A stretch of DNA of 64,000 bases from Thermosynechococcaceae cyanobacterium MS004 (GCA_022402525.1 JAKRSB010000112.1:1-64000); one strand, 5' to 3'. Shown: positions 45,160 through 54,960, numbered from the stretch's first letter. Numbers and translations are program-made. Notes: a model not told the origin generated them from the sequence alone.

Positions 45160-46836
45160 ATGACTGATCACTTTCCCTGGTTAACCACCCTAATCGCCCT
45201 TCCGGCGATCGCCGCTTTACTGGTTCCGTTAATTCCCGATCAAAATGGAAAAACGCTGCGGTGGTACGCCTTAGGCGTGGGTTTCTTAGATTTTGCCCTC
45301 ACCGTCTGGACGTTTTGGACGCACTACGATATTTCTAGCTCCGCACTACAGCTGACTGAGCAGTATGCCTGGGTGCCCCAGCTCGGCCTCAACTGGTCAG
45401 TTGGTGTGGATGGGCTGTCCATGCCGCTGATTGTGCTGACGGGCTTTGTGAATACGATGGCCATTTTTGCAGCCTGGAACGTCACCCAAAAGCCGAAACT
45501 TTTTTATGGACTAATGCTGCTGCTCTACAGCGCCCAGCTTGGGGTCTTTGCAGCGCAGGATATGCTTTTGTTTTTTATTATTTGGGAGCTGGAGCTGGTT
45601 CCGGTTTACCTGCTGATTTCGATCTGGGGCGGCCCTCAGCGATTTTATGCTGCGACCAAATTTATTTTATATACGGCCTTTGCCTCTATCTTCATTTTGC
45701 TGGCTGGATTGGCGATGGCCTTCTATGGAGACACCTTCTCCTTTGATATGGCGACTCTCGCTCAGAAGCACTATTCTCTGACCTTTGAGCTACTGACCTA
45801 TGCGGCCTTTCTGATAGCTTTTGGTGTCAAACTGCCGATTTTTCCCTTTCACACCTGGCTTCCGGATGCCCACGGCGAAGCCTCTGCCCCTGTCTCCATG
45901 ATTTTGGCTGGAGTGCTCCTCAAGATGGGGGGGTATGGGCTCATGCGCATGAACATTGAAATGCTGCCCAATGCCCATGTTTACCTCGCGCCTGTACTGG
46001 CTGTCTTAGGGGTGGTGAATATTGTCTACGGCGCGCTGAATGCCTTCAGCCAACAAAACCTGAAGCGCTGTTTGGCCTGCTCGTCGATTTCCCACATGGG
46101 CTTTGTGCTCATTGGGATTGCCGCCTTAACAGAAGTGGGCTTCAACGGTGCGGTCTTGCAAATGATTTCCCACGGGCTGATAGCCTCAGCGCTGTTCTTT
46201 TTGGCTGGCGTCACCTACGAGCGCACCCACACGCTCATTATTGCCAAGATGGGTGGGGTCGCAAAGGCAATGCCTATCGTCTTTGCCCTCTTTACCGTCG
46301 GGACAATGGCCTCACTGGCACTCCCTGGCATGAGCGGTTTTGTGAGTGAGCTGACCATTTTCCTGAGCGTGGCGACCAGCCCTGTCTACAGTGTTGCCTT
46401 TAAGGTGCTCATTACGTTGCTGGCTGCGGTGGGCTTGATTTTAACGCCCGTCTACCTGCTGTCCATGCTGCGCCGTGTTTTCTACGGTCAGTCTTCCCTG
46501 CCGGAACAGGCGATCGCCCCCTGGATGGATGCGAATCCCCGCGAGGTCTTTATTGCAGTCAGCATGATTGTCCCCATTATTGCGGTGGGTCTATACCCTA
46601 AGTTTGTAACGCAAACCTACGATGTAAAGACCGTAGCCGTGGCCGCTGAGGTTCAGGAGTCCATTACGCGAGTGGCGCAGGCAAAGTCCCTAGAGGCGAT
46701 CGCCCAGCAGCCCCTTGAACCGCATCAGCTTCAGGCCCAAGGTGTGCTTTCTGCCTATAGCCCCACATTTTCTAGCGCAGGGTTCTCTAGCGCAGGACTT
46801 TCTAGCGCACTAATTGCGCCAGCTATCCCCCGATAG
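45160..46836 (+). CDS. ndhD: NAD(P)H-quinone oxidoreductase subunit 4 (NdhD)
   Basis: 558 residues from the ATG at 45160; a TTG two codons upstream is also open. It is an antiporter-like, proton-pumping NDH-1 subunit with about 14 helices. Conserved features include [30 protein letters not shown] (the key helix-5 Glu), [18 protein letters not shown] and [18 protein letters not shown] (helix-8 Lys region). It resembles the D1/D2 respiratory-type rather than the CO2-uptake D3/D4 subunits, by overall similarity only. The C-terminal tail ends in small repeats ([14 protein letters not shown]). It is far from ndhAIGE, as is usual. Confidence 0.93.
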   Translation: MTDHFPWLTTLIALPAIAALLVPLIPDQNGKTLRWYALGVGFLDFALTVWTFWTHYDISSSALQLTEQYAWVPQLGLNWSVGVDGLSMPLIVLTGFVNTMAIFAAWNVTQKPKLFYGLMLLLYSAQLGVFAAQDMLLFFIIWELELVPVYLLISIWGGPQRFYAATKFILYTAFASIFILLAGLAMAFYGDTFSFDMATLAQKHYSLTFELLTYAAFLIAFGVKLPIFPFHTWLPDAHGEASAPVSMILAGVLLKMGGYGLMRMNIEMLPNAHVYLAPVLAVLGVVNIVYGALNAFSQQNLKRCLACSSISHMGFVLIGIAALTEVGFNGAVLQMISHGLIASALFFLAGVTYERTHTLIIAKMGGVAKAMPIVFALFTVGTMASLALPGMSGFVSELTIFLSVATSPVYSVAFKVLITLLAAVGLILTPVYLLSMLRRVFYGQSSLPEQAIAPWMDANPREVFIAVSMIVPIIAVGLYPKFVTQTYDVKTVAVAAEVQESITRVAQAKSLEAIAQQPLEPHQLQAQGVLSAYSPTFSSAGFSSAGLSSALIAPAIPR

Positions 46837-46858
46837 TCCGGTTTCCACTCATAATGAG

Positions 46859-46891
46859 ACGAGAGGTGTCTTTGAGCGCCTCTCGTTTTTT
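46859..46891 (+). terminator. Intrinsic terminator after ndhD
   Basis: ACGAGAGG pairs with CCTCTCGT around a 12-base loop, and TTTTTT follows immediately. It lies 23 bp after the ndhD stop. Confidence 0.92.
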
Positions 46892-46968
46892 ACTGCTTTT
46901 TTGTTAATTTTTTTTGATTTTTTTTGATTTTTCTGTTTGACGTTATTGAGTAATGCACTCTCACCTCC

Positions 46969-47919
46969 ATGACAGAAGTTGTAGCGGTTTCAGATTCTTC
47001 CCCAGCCCCTTGCCAAGCGCCTTTGCATCCCCCTGTGCCCCAAGGCTTACCCCGATTGTTCTGGCAGTGGCGGGGCTTTGATATTTGCTATACGGTGAAC
47101 GGCGTCGGGAAGCCTCTTTTCTTGATCCACGGATTTGGAGCCACCCATGCCCACTGGCGCAACAATATTCCAGTTTTAGCCGCCCAAGGCTATCGCGTCT
47201 TTGCGATCGACTTACTCGGCTTTGGTGCCTCGGAGAAGCCGGCCCTGGACTATTCCCTGGAGCTATGGCAGGAACTCATTCATGACTTTTGGCAGGCTCA
47301 TATCAAACAGCCCATGGTGGTGGTCGGCAATTCCATTGGAGCGCTCTTGAGTCTGATGGTGTTGGCCTATCACCCTGATATTGTGGCGGGCGGCATTGTG
47401 CTGAATGTGGCAGGGGGACTCAACCACCGTCCTGAAGAACTGAATGCTCCCCTCCGCGCCGTGATGGGTCTTTTTGCCGCCCTGGTTCAAAACCCAATCA
47501 CAGGAAGGTTCCTATTTTCGCAGGTTCGTAAAAAGCACCGCATCCGCAATACGCTCCGGCAGGTCTACGGCAATAAAGCCGCCATCACGGACGAACTGGT
47601 GGAGCTAATCTATGAGCCAACCTGCGATCGCAAAGCCCAAAAGGTGTTTGCCTCCATTCTGGGTGCCCCTCCTGGGCCTCGAATTTCCGAGCTACTCCCT
47701 AAGATTCATCATCCCCTCCTGGTCCTTTGGGGGGAGGCTGACCCGTGGACTCCCATTCAGGGCAGTCATATCTTTCAGGAATGGAGTACCTCTGCCGAGG
47801 GAAAGGCGGTGCAGATTATTCCCATTCCTGAAACCGGACATTGTCCCCACGATGAGCGTCCTGATGTTGTCAATGCATTCATGATTGACTGGTTGAATCA
47901 TTTAGATAATTGGGTCTAG
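46969..47919 (+). CDS. Alpha/beta fold hydrolase
   Basis: 316 residues. HGFGATHAHWR supplies the oxyanion region. The nucleophile elbow VVGNSIGALLSL holds the catalytic Ser. VLWGEADPWTP carries the acid and ETGHCPHDERP the catalytic His, so the triad is complete. The length and GNSIG elbow fit the plant/cyanobacterial group that includes pheophytinase-like enzymes, but the substrate cannot be decided. The first 30 residues are a Pro-rich, poorly conserved leader. A tandem duplicated ATGATTGGGTTTAG follows its stop. Confidence 0.88.
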   Translation: MTEVVAVSDSSPAPCQAPLHPPVPQGLPRLFWQWRGFDICYTVNGVGKPLFLIHGFGATHAHWRNNIPVLAAQGYRVFAIDLLGFGASEKPALDYSLELWQELIHDFWQAHIKQPMVVVGNSIGALLSLMVLAYHPDIVAGGIVLNVAGGLNHRPEELNAPLRAVMGLFAALVQNPITGRFLFSQVRKKHRIRNTLRQVYGNKAAITDELVELIYEPTCDRKAQKVFASILGAPPGPRISELLPKIHHPLLVLWGEADPWTPIQGSHIFQEWSTSAEGKAVQIIPIPETGHCPHDERPDVVNAFMIDWLNHLDNWV

Positions 47920-47948
47920 ATGATTGGGTTTAGATGATTGGGTTTAGC
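47906..47948. repeat. 14-bp tandem repeat overlapping the hydrolase stop codon
   Basis: Three near-identical copies of GATTGGGTTTAGAT (first copy GATTGGGTCTAGAT, which contains the stop). The duplication extends from the last codons into the spacer. Confidence 0.85.
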
Positions 47949-47980
47949 AACGCTTCGCTCTCAGCAGGAAGAAAGGCAGC

Positions 47981-48934
47981 ATGACACAGGACAGCACCGA
48001 CAGCACCATCCCTAAAATTGTTTCTAAAATTGCCCCTAAAATTGCTCTCATTGGCGCAGATGGGCAGGTTGGCCAAGAGCTTCAGCACCGTCTTCAATCG
48101 CTTGGTGAAGTGTACCCCTTCAACCGCCAGTCTCTGGATCTTAGCCAGCCAGAAACCCTCGCCGAAAAACTCCTGCCCCTGGCACCCACTGTCATTGTCA
48201 ACGCCGCTGCCTATACCGCCGTTGACAAAGCCGAGTCTGAGCCAGAACTTGCCCACACTATCAACGCGATCGCCCCTGAAGCCCTCGCTAAAATTGCCCA
48301 CACCCTAGACGCCCAGCTCATTCATATCTCAACGGACTACGTCTTTGACGGCACGAGCGGTGCCCCCTATCAACCCACCGACCCCACCTCTCCCGTGAGT
48401 GTCTATGGGTGTTCCAAGCTGGCTGGAGAGCAGGCCATCCAGTCCCACTGCGGTCGCTACTGGATTTTGCGAACCGCCTGGGTTTACGGAGTGTACGGAA
48501 AAGGAAGCTTTGTCAAAACCATGCTGCGCCTTGGGGCAGATCGCCCCGTGCTGAAGGTCGTCGCGGATCAAATTGGGACGCCCACCTGGGCACAGTCCAT
48601 TGCCGAAGCCATTTCCGATTTGATTGATACCCTATCCCCGGAAGCAAAAGCCGCCCCCACCGGAATCTATCACTTCACCAATAGTGGTGCGGCAAGCTGG
48701 TACGACTTTGCGATCGCCATTTTTGAAGAAGCCCAAGCCCTAGGGATTCCGCTCCAGGTTGAGCACGTGCTGCCCATCACCACAGCGGACTATCCCACGC
48801 CCGCCCAGCGGCCCCACTACTCAGTCCTTTCCTCTCAAACTCTGGTTCCCTTCTTGGCCGCGCCGCCTCTCCATTGGCGCGCCGCTCTACGACTCATGCT
48901 GAAGGATTTGTTCCACAAAAAATCGGCTCTTTAG
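47981..48934 (+). CDS. rfbD: dTDP-4-dehydrorhamnose reductase
   Basis: 317 residues. The Rossmann motif GADGQVGQEL and the SDR active site with Tyr and Lys in SVYGCSKLAGE are intact, and ISTDYVFDGTSGAPY is the family signature. It makes dTDP-L-rhamnose, a sugar donor for surface polysaccharides. The first ten residues contain a duplicated K-I-x-x-K-I-A-P-K-I stretch encoded by a small tandem repeat. A ribosome site AGGAAGAAAGG precedes the ATG. No other rhamnose genes are next to it. Confidence 0.94.
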   Translation: MTQDSTDSTIPKIVSKIAPKIALIGADGQVGQELQHRLQSLGEVYPFNRQSLDLSQPETLAEKLLPLAPTVIVNAAAYTAVDKAESEPELAHTINAIAPEALAKIAHTLDAQLIHISTDYVFDGTSGAPYQPTDPTSPVSVYGCSKLAGEQAIQSHCGRYWILRTAWVYGVYGKGSFVKTMLRLGADRPVLKVVADQIGTPTWAQSIAEAISDLIDTLSPEAKAAPTGIYHFTNSGAASWYDFAIAIFEEAQALGIPLQVEHVLPITTADYPTPAQRPHYSVLSSQTLVPFLAAPPLHWRAALRLMLKDLFHKKSAL

Positions 48935-48968
48935 ATATAAAGAACCGATTTATCCAGATCTATCAAAA

Positions 48969-49051
48969 TGGGGGCGAAGGGACTTGAACCCATACGACCT
49001 TACGGTCAACGGATTTTAAGTCCGTAGCGTCTACCATTCCGCCACGCCCCC
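48969..49051 (-). tRNA. trnL-UAA: tRNA-Leu (anticodon UAA), no intron
   Basis: 83 nt on the minus strand. The acceptor stem GGGGGCG/CGCCCCC is perfect, with discriminator A. The anticodon stem ACGGA/UCCGU encloses the loop CUUAAAA, so the anticodon is UAA. A long variable arm and T-arm GGGUUCAAGUCCC follow, as expected for leucine. The CCA end is not encoded. The anticodon loop is continuous; the group I intron that many cyanobacteria carry in this tRNA is absent. Confidence 0.97.
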
Positions 49052-49120
49052 TAGCGCCTATCTACAATATCACAGGAAAACCGTCTGAAAAATACTGCTC
49101 CGCAGATGCGATCGCTTGGC

Positions 49121-49175
49121 CTTGGGAATCACTTGGGAATCACTTGGGAATCACTTGGAAACCACTTGGAAATCA
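49121..49175. repeat. 11-bp tandem repeat, five copies
   Basis: Three perfect copies of CTTGGGAATCA followed by two diverged ones (CTTGGAAACCA, CTTGGAAATCA), in the spacer between the tRNA and the hypothetical gene. Confidence 0.93.
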
Positions 49176-49227
49176 CGATTGCTGCCTCACGGCCTTGCCT
49201 CCTCCCTTGCGATAGACAAGACAGGGA

Positions 49228-49833
49228 CTAAGACACCTCGCCTTGAAAGAGCAAACCTTCCAGACGAGCGGCGATCGCGGTCTTTTGCTCCGCATCGTAA
49301 CCCCATTTTTCCAGAAACTCTTTATAGGGCTCGGTCGAGTCTGTCGCACCCTGCCAAGTCGCGCTCTGCCAAGTCGCACCCTGCCGAGTTGCACCCTGCC
49401 GAGTTGCACTCTGCCAAAGTGAATGAGCCTCCTGGCGCAGGCGATCGCCTCCCACCTTCTGAATCAGCTCAGCGCTACGACGGCTCACCTGAAGCGACTG
49501 CTGGGCTTGGTCAGCCTGGTCATTGCGCTGGTGGGTAAGCGCCATCGCCGTAGACATGGCTAGATTTTTGACAAGCAGTTCCGAAACGGTACTTGGCGAA
49601 GACTTGAGGGCATCAATGAGTTCAGGCTCCGGTTGGTCAGCGAGGGGACGACGATCGGTGAGATAGGCCACAAAAAAGCCGCGCGCCCCATTGGGCGTTG
49701 CCAGTAGTTTAGAAACCGTCTCGCCAAGGGGCTGCCCTAGCCGCCCCTGCTCTACCTGATCTAGAAGTGATTGGGTGAGGGCGATCGCTCCCTCAAACGT
49801 AATATTCTCTGGCACCTGGAGAAGATCGCTCAT
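49228..49833 (-). CDS. Hypothetical protein with a repeat-expanded C-terminal segment
   Basis: 201 residues. A compact helical N-terminal part (ITFEGAIALTQSLLDQVEQG, GARGFFVAYLTDRRPLADQP) looks like a conserved cyanobacterial protein; no function is known to me. Residues of about 144-165 are a repeated QSATRQGAT/QGATWQSAT segment from a 15-bp DNA repeat. The ending YKEFLEKWGYDAEQKTAIAA resumes ordinary composition, so the repeat appears inserted into an existing linker. Confidence 0.72.
   Translation of the reverse strand: MSDLLQVPENITFEGAIALTQSLLDQVEQGRLGQPLGETVSKLLATPNGARGFFVAYLTDRRPLADQPEPELIDALKSSPSTVSELLVKNLAMSTAMALTHQRNDQADQAQQSLQVSRRSAELIQKVGGDRLRQEAHSLWQSATRQGATRQGATWQSATWQGATDSTEPYKEFLEKWGYDAEQKTAIAARLEGLLFQGEVS
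49348..49424. repeat. 15-bp in-frame tandem repeat in the hypothetical gene
   Basis: Five copies of a unit close to CTGCCAAGTCGCACC. Copies differ at one to three positions, and length multiples of three keep the frame open. Confidence 0.88.
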
Positions 49834-50181
49834 GATATATCCCTAAACATATAGCCTCGGAAGCTTGGCGTATCTATGACACGACGCAGAAAGACAGGAT
49901 GCAACAAGACAAAATGCAAGTCTAGCAAGACCCATTTAACAAAACCCATTCAACAAAACCCATTGAAGTCGCAACCTCAGCCTCGAAAAGGGCATCCTGA
50001 CAAAAGCCGTGTTATTTTTGCCTGCTTGGATACAGTTTACAAACTTTACAACTTATATGATGAGCCTTGAGGTAGGTAGGTGCAGCTCCAACAGCCCTTT
50101 GACAGACAGACTTTCGACCCTTCCCGAACTCCTCCATCAGACTTTTAGGGATGATGCGTGGGGACGATGAACTAGGAACTC
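49834..50181. other. 348-bp divergent spacer with a 14-bp repeat
   Basis: No gene is supported; a 64-codon plus-strand frame is Lys/Thr/Pro-rich and repeat-derived. Two and a half copies of CCATTCAACAAAAC lie at 49932-49968. Promoters of the two divergent genes should be here. Confidence 0.55.
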
Positions 50182-51174
50182 ATGTTGACCCAAGTATCCT
50201 TTCCCGTTTCCTATTCCACCCTAGACTGTGCGGCACTGCGGCGACAGCTCCTTCCCATGTTTCGCATTGGCCCAGTGGTGCGCTGTGAGTTCTGGAATCG
50301 TGGGCTAAGCGATATTTACCTTGTCGAGACGCTCTCTGCTAAGTACGTCCTGCGGATTTCCCATGCACACTGGCGTAGTAAAGCGGATATTGATTTTGAA
50401 GTAGAGCTGCTGGACTACCTCAGACAGCGCGGGATGCCCGTTGCGGTTCCCCTGAGAACCAGAAACGGTGAGCTATCCGTTGAAATTTTTGCGCCAGAAG
50501 GCCTACGCTACGCCTCGCTGTTTACCTACGCCCAAGGCCGGGTACCCGTTGGGGATCTGAGTCTTGAGCAAAGCAAAAAGCTAGGCGAGACGATCGCCAA
50601 GATGCATCGCACCGCCAAAGACTTTCAGTGTGCTGCCCAGCGTCAGCCCCTGTCCTTGGAGTATTTGCTGGACGAATCTTTGGGCGTCATTGAACCGCAC
50701 CTGCGCTTCCGTTCTGAGGACTTAGCCTATCTGAGACGGCTGGTCGCTGACATTAAAGATAGCTTGGCAGACTTGCCCAAAACCTTTCCCCACTGGGTGA
50801 TCTGTTGGGGAGACCCCCACAGCGGGAACGTCCACTTTACAGAAGACGATCAGCTCACGCTCTTTGACTTTGATCAATGTGGCTATGGATGGCGCGCTTT
50901 TGAAGTCGCTAAGTTTTTGCAAATTTCAATGCGTACCGGCATTGCGCGGAAGGTTCGGGATGCCTTTTTAGATGCCTATCAGTCGATTTTGCCCTTAACT
51001 CAGCAGGAAATAGAATCTCTCCAGCCCTTCACCCAGACGGCCCACATCTGGAGCTGGAGTATTAGCCTAGAAGCGGCAAAGGTTCACAGCGGTAGCCGCC
51101 TGGACGAGAAGTTTTTTATCAGCCGTCTACAGCAGCTAAAAATGTTTCAGACGGCTCAGTGGCAGCTGTTTTAG
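50182..51174 (+). CDS. APH-family phosphotransferase (choline/homoserine/aminoglycoside kinase-like)
   Basis: 330 residues with the APH fold. An N-terminal nucleotide-binding lobe (YLVETLSAKYVLRIS, with Lys) precedes the Brenner-type motif WGDPHSGNVHF at about 208-218, where Asp210 is the catalytic base, and LFDFDQCGYGWRAFEVAKFL gives the metal-binding DFD. The usual His before G-D is a Trp here. Small hydroxylated molecules are typical substrates. Homoserine kinase type II and aminoglycoside resistance cannot be separated by eye, and nothing nearby suggests resistance. Confidence 0.88.
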   Translation: MLTQVSFPVSYSTLDCAALRRQLLPMFRIGPVVRCEFWNRGLSDIYLVETLSAKYVLRISHAHWRSKADIDFEVELLDYLRQRGMPVAVPLRTRNGELSVEIFAPEGLRYASLFTYAQGRVPVGDLSLEQSKKLGETIAKMHRTAKDFQCAAQRQPLSLEYLLDESLGVIEPHLRFRSEDLAYLRRLVADIKDSLADLPKTFPHWVICWGDPHSGNVHFTEDDQLTLFDFDQCGYGWRAFEVAKFLQISMRTGIARKVRDAFLDAYQSILPLTQQEIESLQPFTQTAHIWSWSISLEAAKVHSGSRLDEKFFISRLQQLKMFQTAQWQLF

Positions 51175-51194
51175 CAGAATTAATTCTGAATAAG

Positions 51195-51227
51195 ATCACC
51201 ACAACATCACCACAACATCACCACAAT
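51195..51227. repeat. 11-bp tandem repeat between convergent genes
   Basis: Three copies of ATCACCACAAC (last base of the third differs) fill the spacer between the phosphotransferase stop and the end of the minus-strand hypothetical gene. Confidence 0.9.
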
Positions 51228-51637
51228 CAATTCATCTGATTCAGAGGCACCTCAATCAGTGATACTTCAGTGTTCTGCGCCTCAGTCAACCGCTGGCGAC
51301 TGTACCACCAGCTCTGCTGCTCTGGTGTCAGACGAGTCATGTAAAGCGTCAAAATAGTTGGCTCAGGGGCTGTACCGTAACCCATCAGCTCAACGCTATA
51401 GGACGGGCAGCGCTTGGCTGACATATCTGGAATAAACCTGGCTCCAATGCGCCGCCAGCTTGGTTCTTTGCTGCGCCACTGGAGACGACAGCAGGGCCAA
51501 GGCAGTTGTTCTCTGTCAAATAGTCTGCAGCATGGGCCAATAATACGATACCGAAACTGGCTCCCTGGACTCTGCAAAATCGAGCCACTCGGCAAGGGAT
51601 GGTGGGTAGAATGGGATGCGTGGGAAGGGGTAGACAA
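51227..51637 (-). CDS. Hypothetical protein
   Basis: 136 residues. After a Ser/His-rich leader, the body (FRYRIIGPCCRLFDREQLPW, PSWRRIGARFIPDMSAKRCP, TILTLYMTRLTPEQQSWWYS) has ordinary globular composition with conserved-looking Trp, Cys and Arg. No family is recognised. An overlapping minus-strand frame at 51385-51723 has poorer composition and was rejected in its favour. The start is uncertain; the leader may be shorter. Confidence 0.6.
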   Translation of the reverse strand: MSTPSHASHSTHHPLPSGSILQSPGSQFRYRIIGPCCRLFDREQLPWPCCRLQWRSKEPSWRRIGARFIPDMSAKRCPSYSVELMGYGTAPEPTILTLYMTRLTPEQQSWWYSRQRLTEAQNTEVSLIEVPLNQMN

Positions 51638-51851
51638 GCGTTGGAGGGTGTTGGATGGGCTGACGTTGAATGAGGCTGCTCTATAGGTGTGGTCAGTGCG
51701 TCAATAAGCTTAACAGATCCCATTAAACTGGCTAAAGCCGTGATGATTGCTCTCGTAGGTTTGCCGTTTGATTTGCCGTTTGATTTGCCCTTTGAATGGT
51801 CAGCTGCATGGCTATCTGAACTAAGCTAGCTACAGTTGAGGAGAGAAGTCA

Positions 51852-53639
51852 ATGCCCAAAGCTCTCGTTGCGCATTTTCGCCGCTGGCTGGTCTGGATTG
51901 TGGTGAGCTGTTTTGCGCTGGGCACTCTGAGCGGTTGCCAAGTCTTTCAGCTTAAGGTTGCCAGCGCCCAGGTGCCGCAGCTTGTGCTGAGCAGCTTGAG
52001 TGACCCCAAAACCTTTAATGCGGTGCTGAGCCAAGAAAGTAATGACGTGCTGCCCCTGATTGGGGAGGGGCTGATTACGGAAAATGGCCTGACGGGGGAG
52101 GTGGAGCCAGCCCTGGCAAAGTCTTGGGAGATTTCGCCCGATGGCAAACGCATTACCTATACCCTCAAAGACAACCTGAAATGGTCGGATGGTCAGCCGC
52201 TGACGGTGGATGATGTGCTGTTTACCTACAACGACATCTACCTGAATAAAGCCATTCCCACGGACTTCAGAGATGTGCTGCGCATTGGCGAGTCTGGGGC
52301 GCTGCCGACTGTCCGCAAGCTGGACGATCGCCGAGTTGAGTTTTCGATTCCAGAGCCCTTTGCCCCGTTTTTGCGGGTGACCGGAGCCGGTATTTTGCCG
52401 AAGCATATTCTAGAAGAGTCTATTAAAACCAAGGACTCCCAAGGTCAGCCTAATTTTCTCTCCGTGTGGGGCACCAATACCCAGCCCCTGTCTAACATTG
52501 TGGTGCCGGGGCCTTACACGATTGAGAGCTACCGGATTGGGGAGCGGGTGATTCTACGGCGCAATCCTTACTACTGGCGCAAAGGCTCCCAGGGAGAACC
52601 CCAGCCCTATATTGAGCGTATTGTGATTCAGGTGGTGGAGTCTACGGATACCAATTTGCTACAGTTTCGCTCTGGCGGGATTGACGTAACGGCGGTGACA
52701 CCGGATTATTTTTCACTGCTGAAGCGCGAGGAAGAGGCGCGAGGGTTCAAAATCTACAGCGGTGGCCCTTCCCTCACCACGTCCTATATTTCCTTTAATC
52801 TGAATCAGGGCAAACGTAAGGATGGAAAACCCTTTGTAGACCCCATTAAGTCAAAGTGGTTTAATACCCTGGAATTTCGACGGGCGATCGCCCACAGTAT
52901 AAATCGCCAGCAGATGCTTAATAACATCTATCAAGGGCTGGGGGACTTTCAGCATTCCATTATTCCAGTCCAAAGTCCCTATTACTATTCTCCCAAGGAT
53001 GGACTTCCCACCTTCGACTACAGCCCCGAAAAAGCGAAGGAACTTTTGCTCAGCGCTGGTTTTAAGTACAGCCCCAGCGGAGAACTCCAGGATGCTGAGG
53101 GCAACCGCGTCCGATTTTCGTTGATTACCAATGCGGGGAATAAAATTCGAGAGGCGATGGGGTCTCAGCTCAAGCAAGACTTTGGAGCCATTGGCATTCA
53201 GCTAGACTTTAATCCGATGGCCTTTAATGCCCTGGTTGATAAGCTGGATAATTCTAAAGAGTGGGACTGTCTGCTCCTAGGCTTTGGTGGCTCTGGGGTA
53301 GAGCCCAACAATAGCTTTAATATTTGGGCGGTGGATGGGGGGTTACATGTCTTTAACCAAGGGCCCAAGCCGGGCCAGCCTCCCATTGAAGGATGGCAGG
53401 TTGCAGACTGGGAGCGCCAGATCAGCAGCCTCTATATTAAGGGCGCTCAGGAGCTAGATGAAACCAAGCGGAAGGCAATCTATGTCGAGGCACAAACCCT
53501 CGTCCAAGAATATTTGCCCTTTATCTATATGATTCAGCCCTTATCTTTTTCGGCTGTGCGCGATCGCGTGCAGAATGTAAAATACTCGGCGTTGGGCGGC
53601 TCACTCTGGAATCTCCATGAATTAAAAATCCAAGAGTAG
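51852..53639 (+). CDS. ABC transporter substrate-binding lipoprotein, peptide/nickel family 5
   Basis: 595 residues. The signal ends in a lipobox LSGC with Cys29 as the lipidated residue. The SBP_bac_5 pattern follows: LVLSSLSDPKTFNAVLSQES, then GLTGEVEPALAKSWEISPDGKRITYTL, LKWSDGQPLTVDDVLFTYND, and REFRRAIAHSINRQ-like sequence LEFRRAIAHSINRQQML. It delivers oligopeptides or similar ligands to an inner-membrane permease. No permease or ATPase genes are adjacent, so the transporter is split in the genome. GAGGAG precedes the start. Confidence 0.94.
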   Translation: MPKALVAHFRRWLVWIVVSCFALGTLSGCQVFQLKVASAQVPQLVLSSLSDPKTFNAVLSQESNDVLPLIGEGLITENGLTGEVEPALAKSWEISPDGKRITYTLKDNLKWSDGQPLTVDDVLFTYNDIYLNKAIPTDFRDVLRIGESGALPTVRKLDDRRVEFSIPEPFAPFLRVTGAGILPKHILEESIKTKDSQGQPNFLSVWGTNTQPLSNIVVPGPYTIESYRIGERVILRRNPYYWRKGSQGEPQPYIERIVIQVVESTDTNLLQFRSGGIDVTAVTPDYFSLLKREEEARGFKIYSGGPSLTTSYISFNLNQGKRKDGKPFVDPIKSKWFNTLEFRRAIAHSINRQQMLNNIYQGLGDFQHSIIPVQSPYYYSPKDGLPTFDYSPEKAKELLLSAGFKYSPSGELQDAEGNRVRFSLITNAGNKIREAMGSQLKQDFGAIGIQLDFNPMAFNALVDKLDNSKEWDCLLLGFGGSGVEPNNSFNIWAVDGGLHVFNQGPKPGQPPIEGWQVADWERQISSLYIKGAQELDETKRKAIYVEAQTLVQEYLPFIYMIQPLSFSAVRDRVQNVKYSALGGSLWNLHELKIQE

Positions 53640-53657
53640 GCTCTAGCCCCAGCCGTG

Positions 53658-53705
53658 ATACCCAATCTTGATACCCAATCTTTACACTCAACCTCTACAC
53701 TCAAC
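53658..53705. repeat. Two adjacent tandem duplications upstream of ispH
   Basis: TGATACCCAATCT twice, then CTACACTCAAC-like units twice, between the binding-protein stop and the ispH start. Confidence 0.85.
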
Positions 53706-53730
53706 TAAACTGGCACGCAACCCAATACCT

Positions 53731-54960
53731 ATGGATACCAAAACCTTCAAGCGCTCCCTGAATCAATCAGAACAGTATCATCGCAAGGGCTTTGGTCATG
53801 AGGAGATCGTCTCTCCGCTGCTGGATTCTGAGTACAAAAGCAGCCTGATTCAGAAAATTCGAGACAATGGCTACACCTGGACTGAGGGCAAGGTCACTAT
53901 TCGGTTGGCGGAGTCTTTTGGGTTTTGCTGGGGGGTAGAGCGGGCGATCGCCCTGGCCTACGAAACCCGACAGCAGTACCCCAACGAGCGCATCTGGATT
54001 ACCAACGAAATTATCCATAACCCCTCTGTAAACGCCAACCTCAAGGAAATGGATGTTCAGTTTATTGGGGTCAATGGGCAGGGCGAGAAAGATTTTTCAG
54101 TGGTGGAAGGCAGTGACGTGGTGATTCTGCCTGCCTTTGGTGCTAGCGTCCAGGAAATGCAGCTCCTCACCCAGAAAGGCTGCACGATTATGGATACGAC
54201 CTGTCCTTGGGTTTCTAAGGTCTGGAATAGCGTTGAAAAGCATAAAAAAAGCGCCTATACCTCCATTATTCATGGCAAGTATCAGCACGAAGAAACCATC
54301 GCCACTAGCTCCTTTGCCGGAATTTATCTCGTGGTGCTCAACCTTGAAGAAGCTGAATATGTCTGCCGCTATATCCTAGACCCCGGTGAAACAGAGGGCG
54401 ATCGCCAAGTGCGCAAAGCTGAATTTCTAGAAAAGTTCAAGCACGCCCACTCAGAAGGGTTTGACCCAGAACTCCACCTCACCAGCATTGGCGTTGCCAA
54501 CCAAACCACCATGCTGAAGGGCGAAACCGAGCAGATTGGCAAACTGTTTGAGCGCACCATGATGCGTAAGTATGGCCCCGCCGCCCTCAATAACCACTTC
54601 ATGAGCTTTAATACCATTTGCGACGCCACCCAAGAGCGCCAGGATGCCATGTTTGACCTGGTTGAAGAACCTTTAGATCTAATGGTGGTCATTGGTGGCT
54701 ATAACTCTTCTAATACCACCCACCTGCAAGAGATCTCCGTTGAGCGCAGTATTCCGTCTTACCACATCGATAGTGCCGACCGAATCGGCCCTGGCAACCA
54801 GGTTGAACATAAACCCCTGAATCAACCGCTCACGACGGTTGCACCGTGGCTTCCTGAGGGGATGCTGACCATTGGAATTACCTCTGGGGCTTCAACACCA
54901 GATCGGGTGGTTTCTGATGTGCTGCAAAAGATTTTTGCGCTCAAGGCTTCAGACACTTAA
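53731..54960 (+). CDS. ispH: 4-hydroxy-3-methylbut-2-enyl diphosphate reductase
   Basis: 409 residues from the ATG at 53731 ([20 protein letters not shown]); the frame runs 21 codons upstream through a repeat. This is the long plant/cyanobacterial form. The three iron-sulfur Cys are Cys66 ([10 protein letters not shown]), Cys158 (TTCPWVSK) and Cys297 ([10 protein letters not shown]). It makes IPP and DMAPP in the last step of the MEP pathway, reducing HMBPP with ferredoxin. Confidence 0.97.
   Translation: MDTKTFKRSLNQSEQYHRKGFGHEEIVSPLLDSEYKSSLIQKIRDNGYTWTEGKVTIRLAESFGFCWGVERAIALAYETRQQYPNERIWITNEIIHNPSVNANLKEMDVQFIGVNGQGEKDFSVVEGSDVVILPAFGASVQEMQLLTQKGCTIMDTTCPWVSKVWNSVEKHKKSAYTSIIHGKYQHEETIATSSFAGIYLVVLNLEEAEYVCRYILDPGETEGDRQVRKAEFLEKFKHAHSEGFDPELHLTSIGVANQTTMLKGETEQIGKLFERTMMRKYGPAALNNHFMSFNTICDATQERQDAMFDLVEEPLDLMVVIGGYNSSNTTHLQEISVERSIPSYHIDSADRIGPGNQVEHKPLNQPLTTVAPWLPEGMLTIGITSGASTPDRVVSDVLQKIFALKASDT

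Noticed and set aside
50182-51174. Antibiotic resistance kinase
   Set aside because: The APH fold is shared with homoserine, choline and other small-molecule kinases. No mobile context or resistance neighbours are present.
51385-51723. 112-codon minus-strand frame overlapping the small hypothetical gene
   Set aside because: It overlaps the frame at 51227-51637, whose residue composition looks more protein-like. Only one can be real over most of that stretch.
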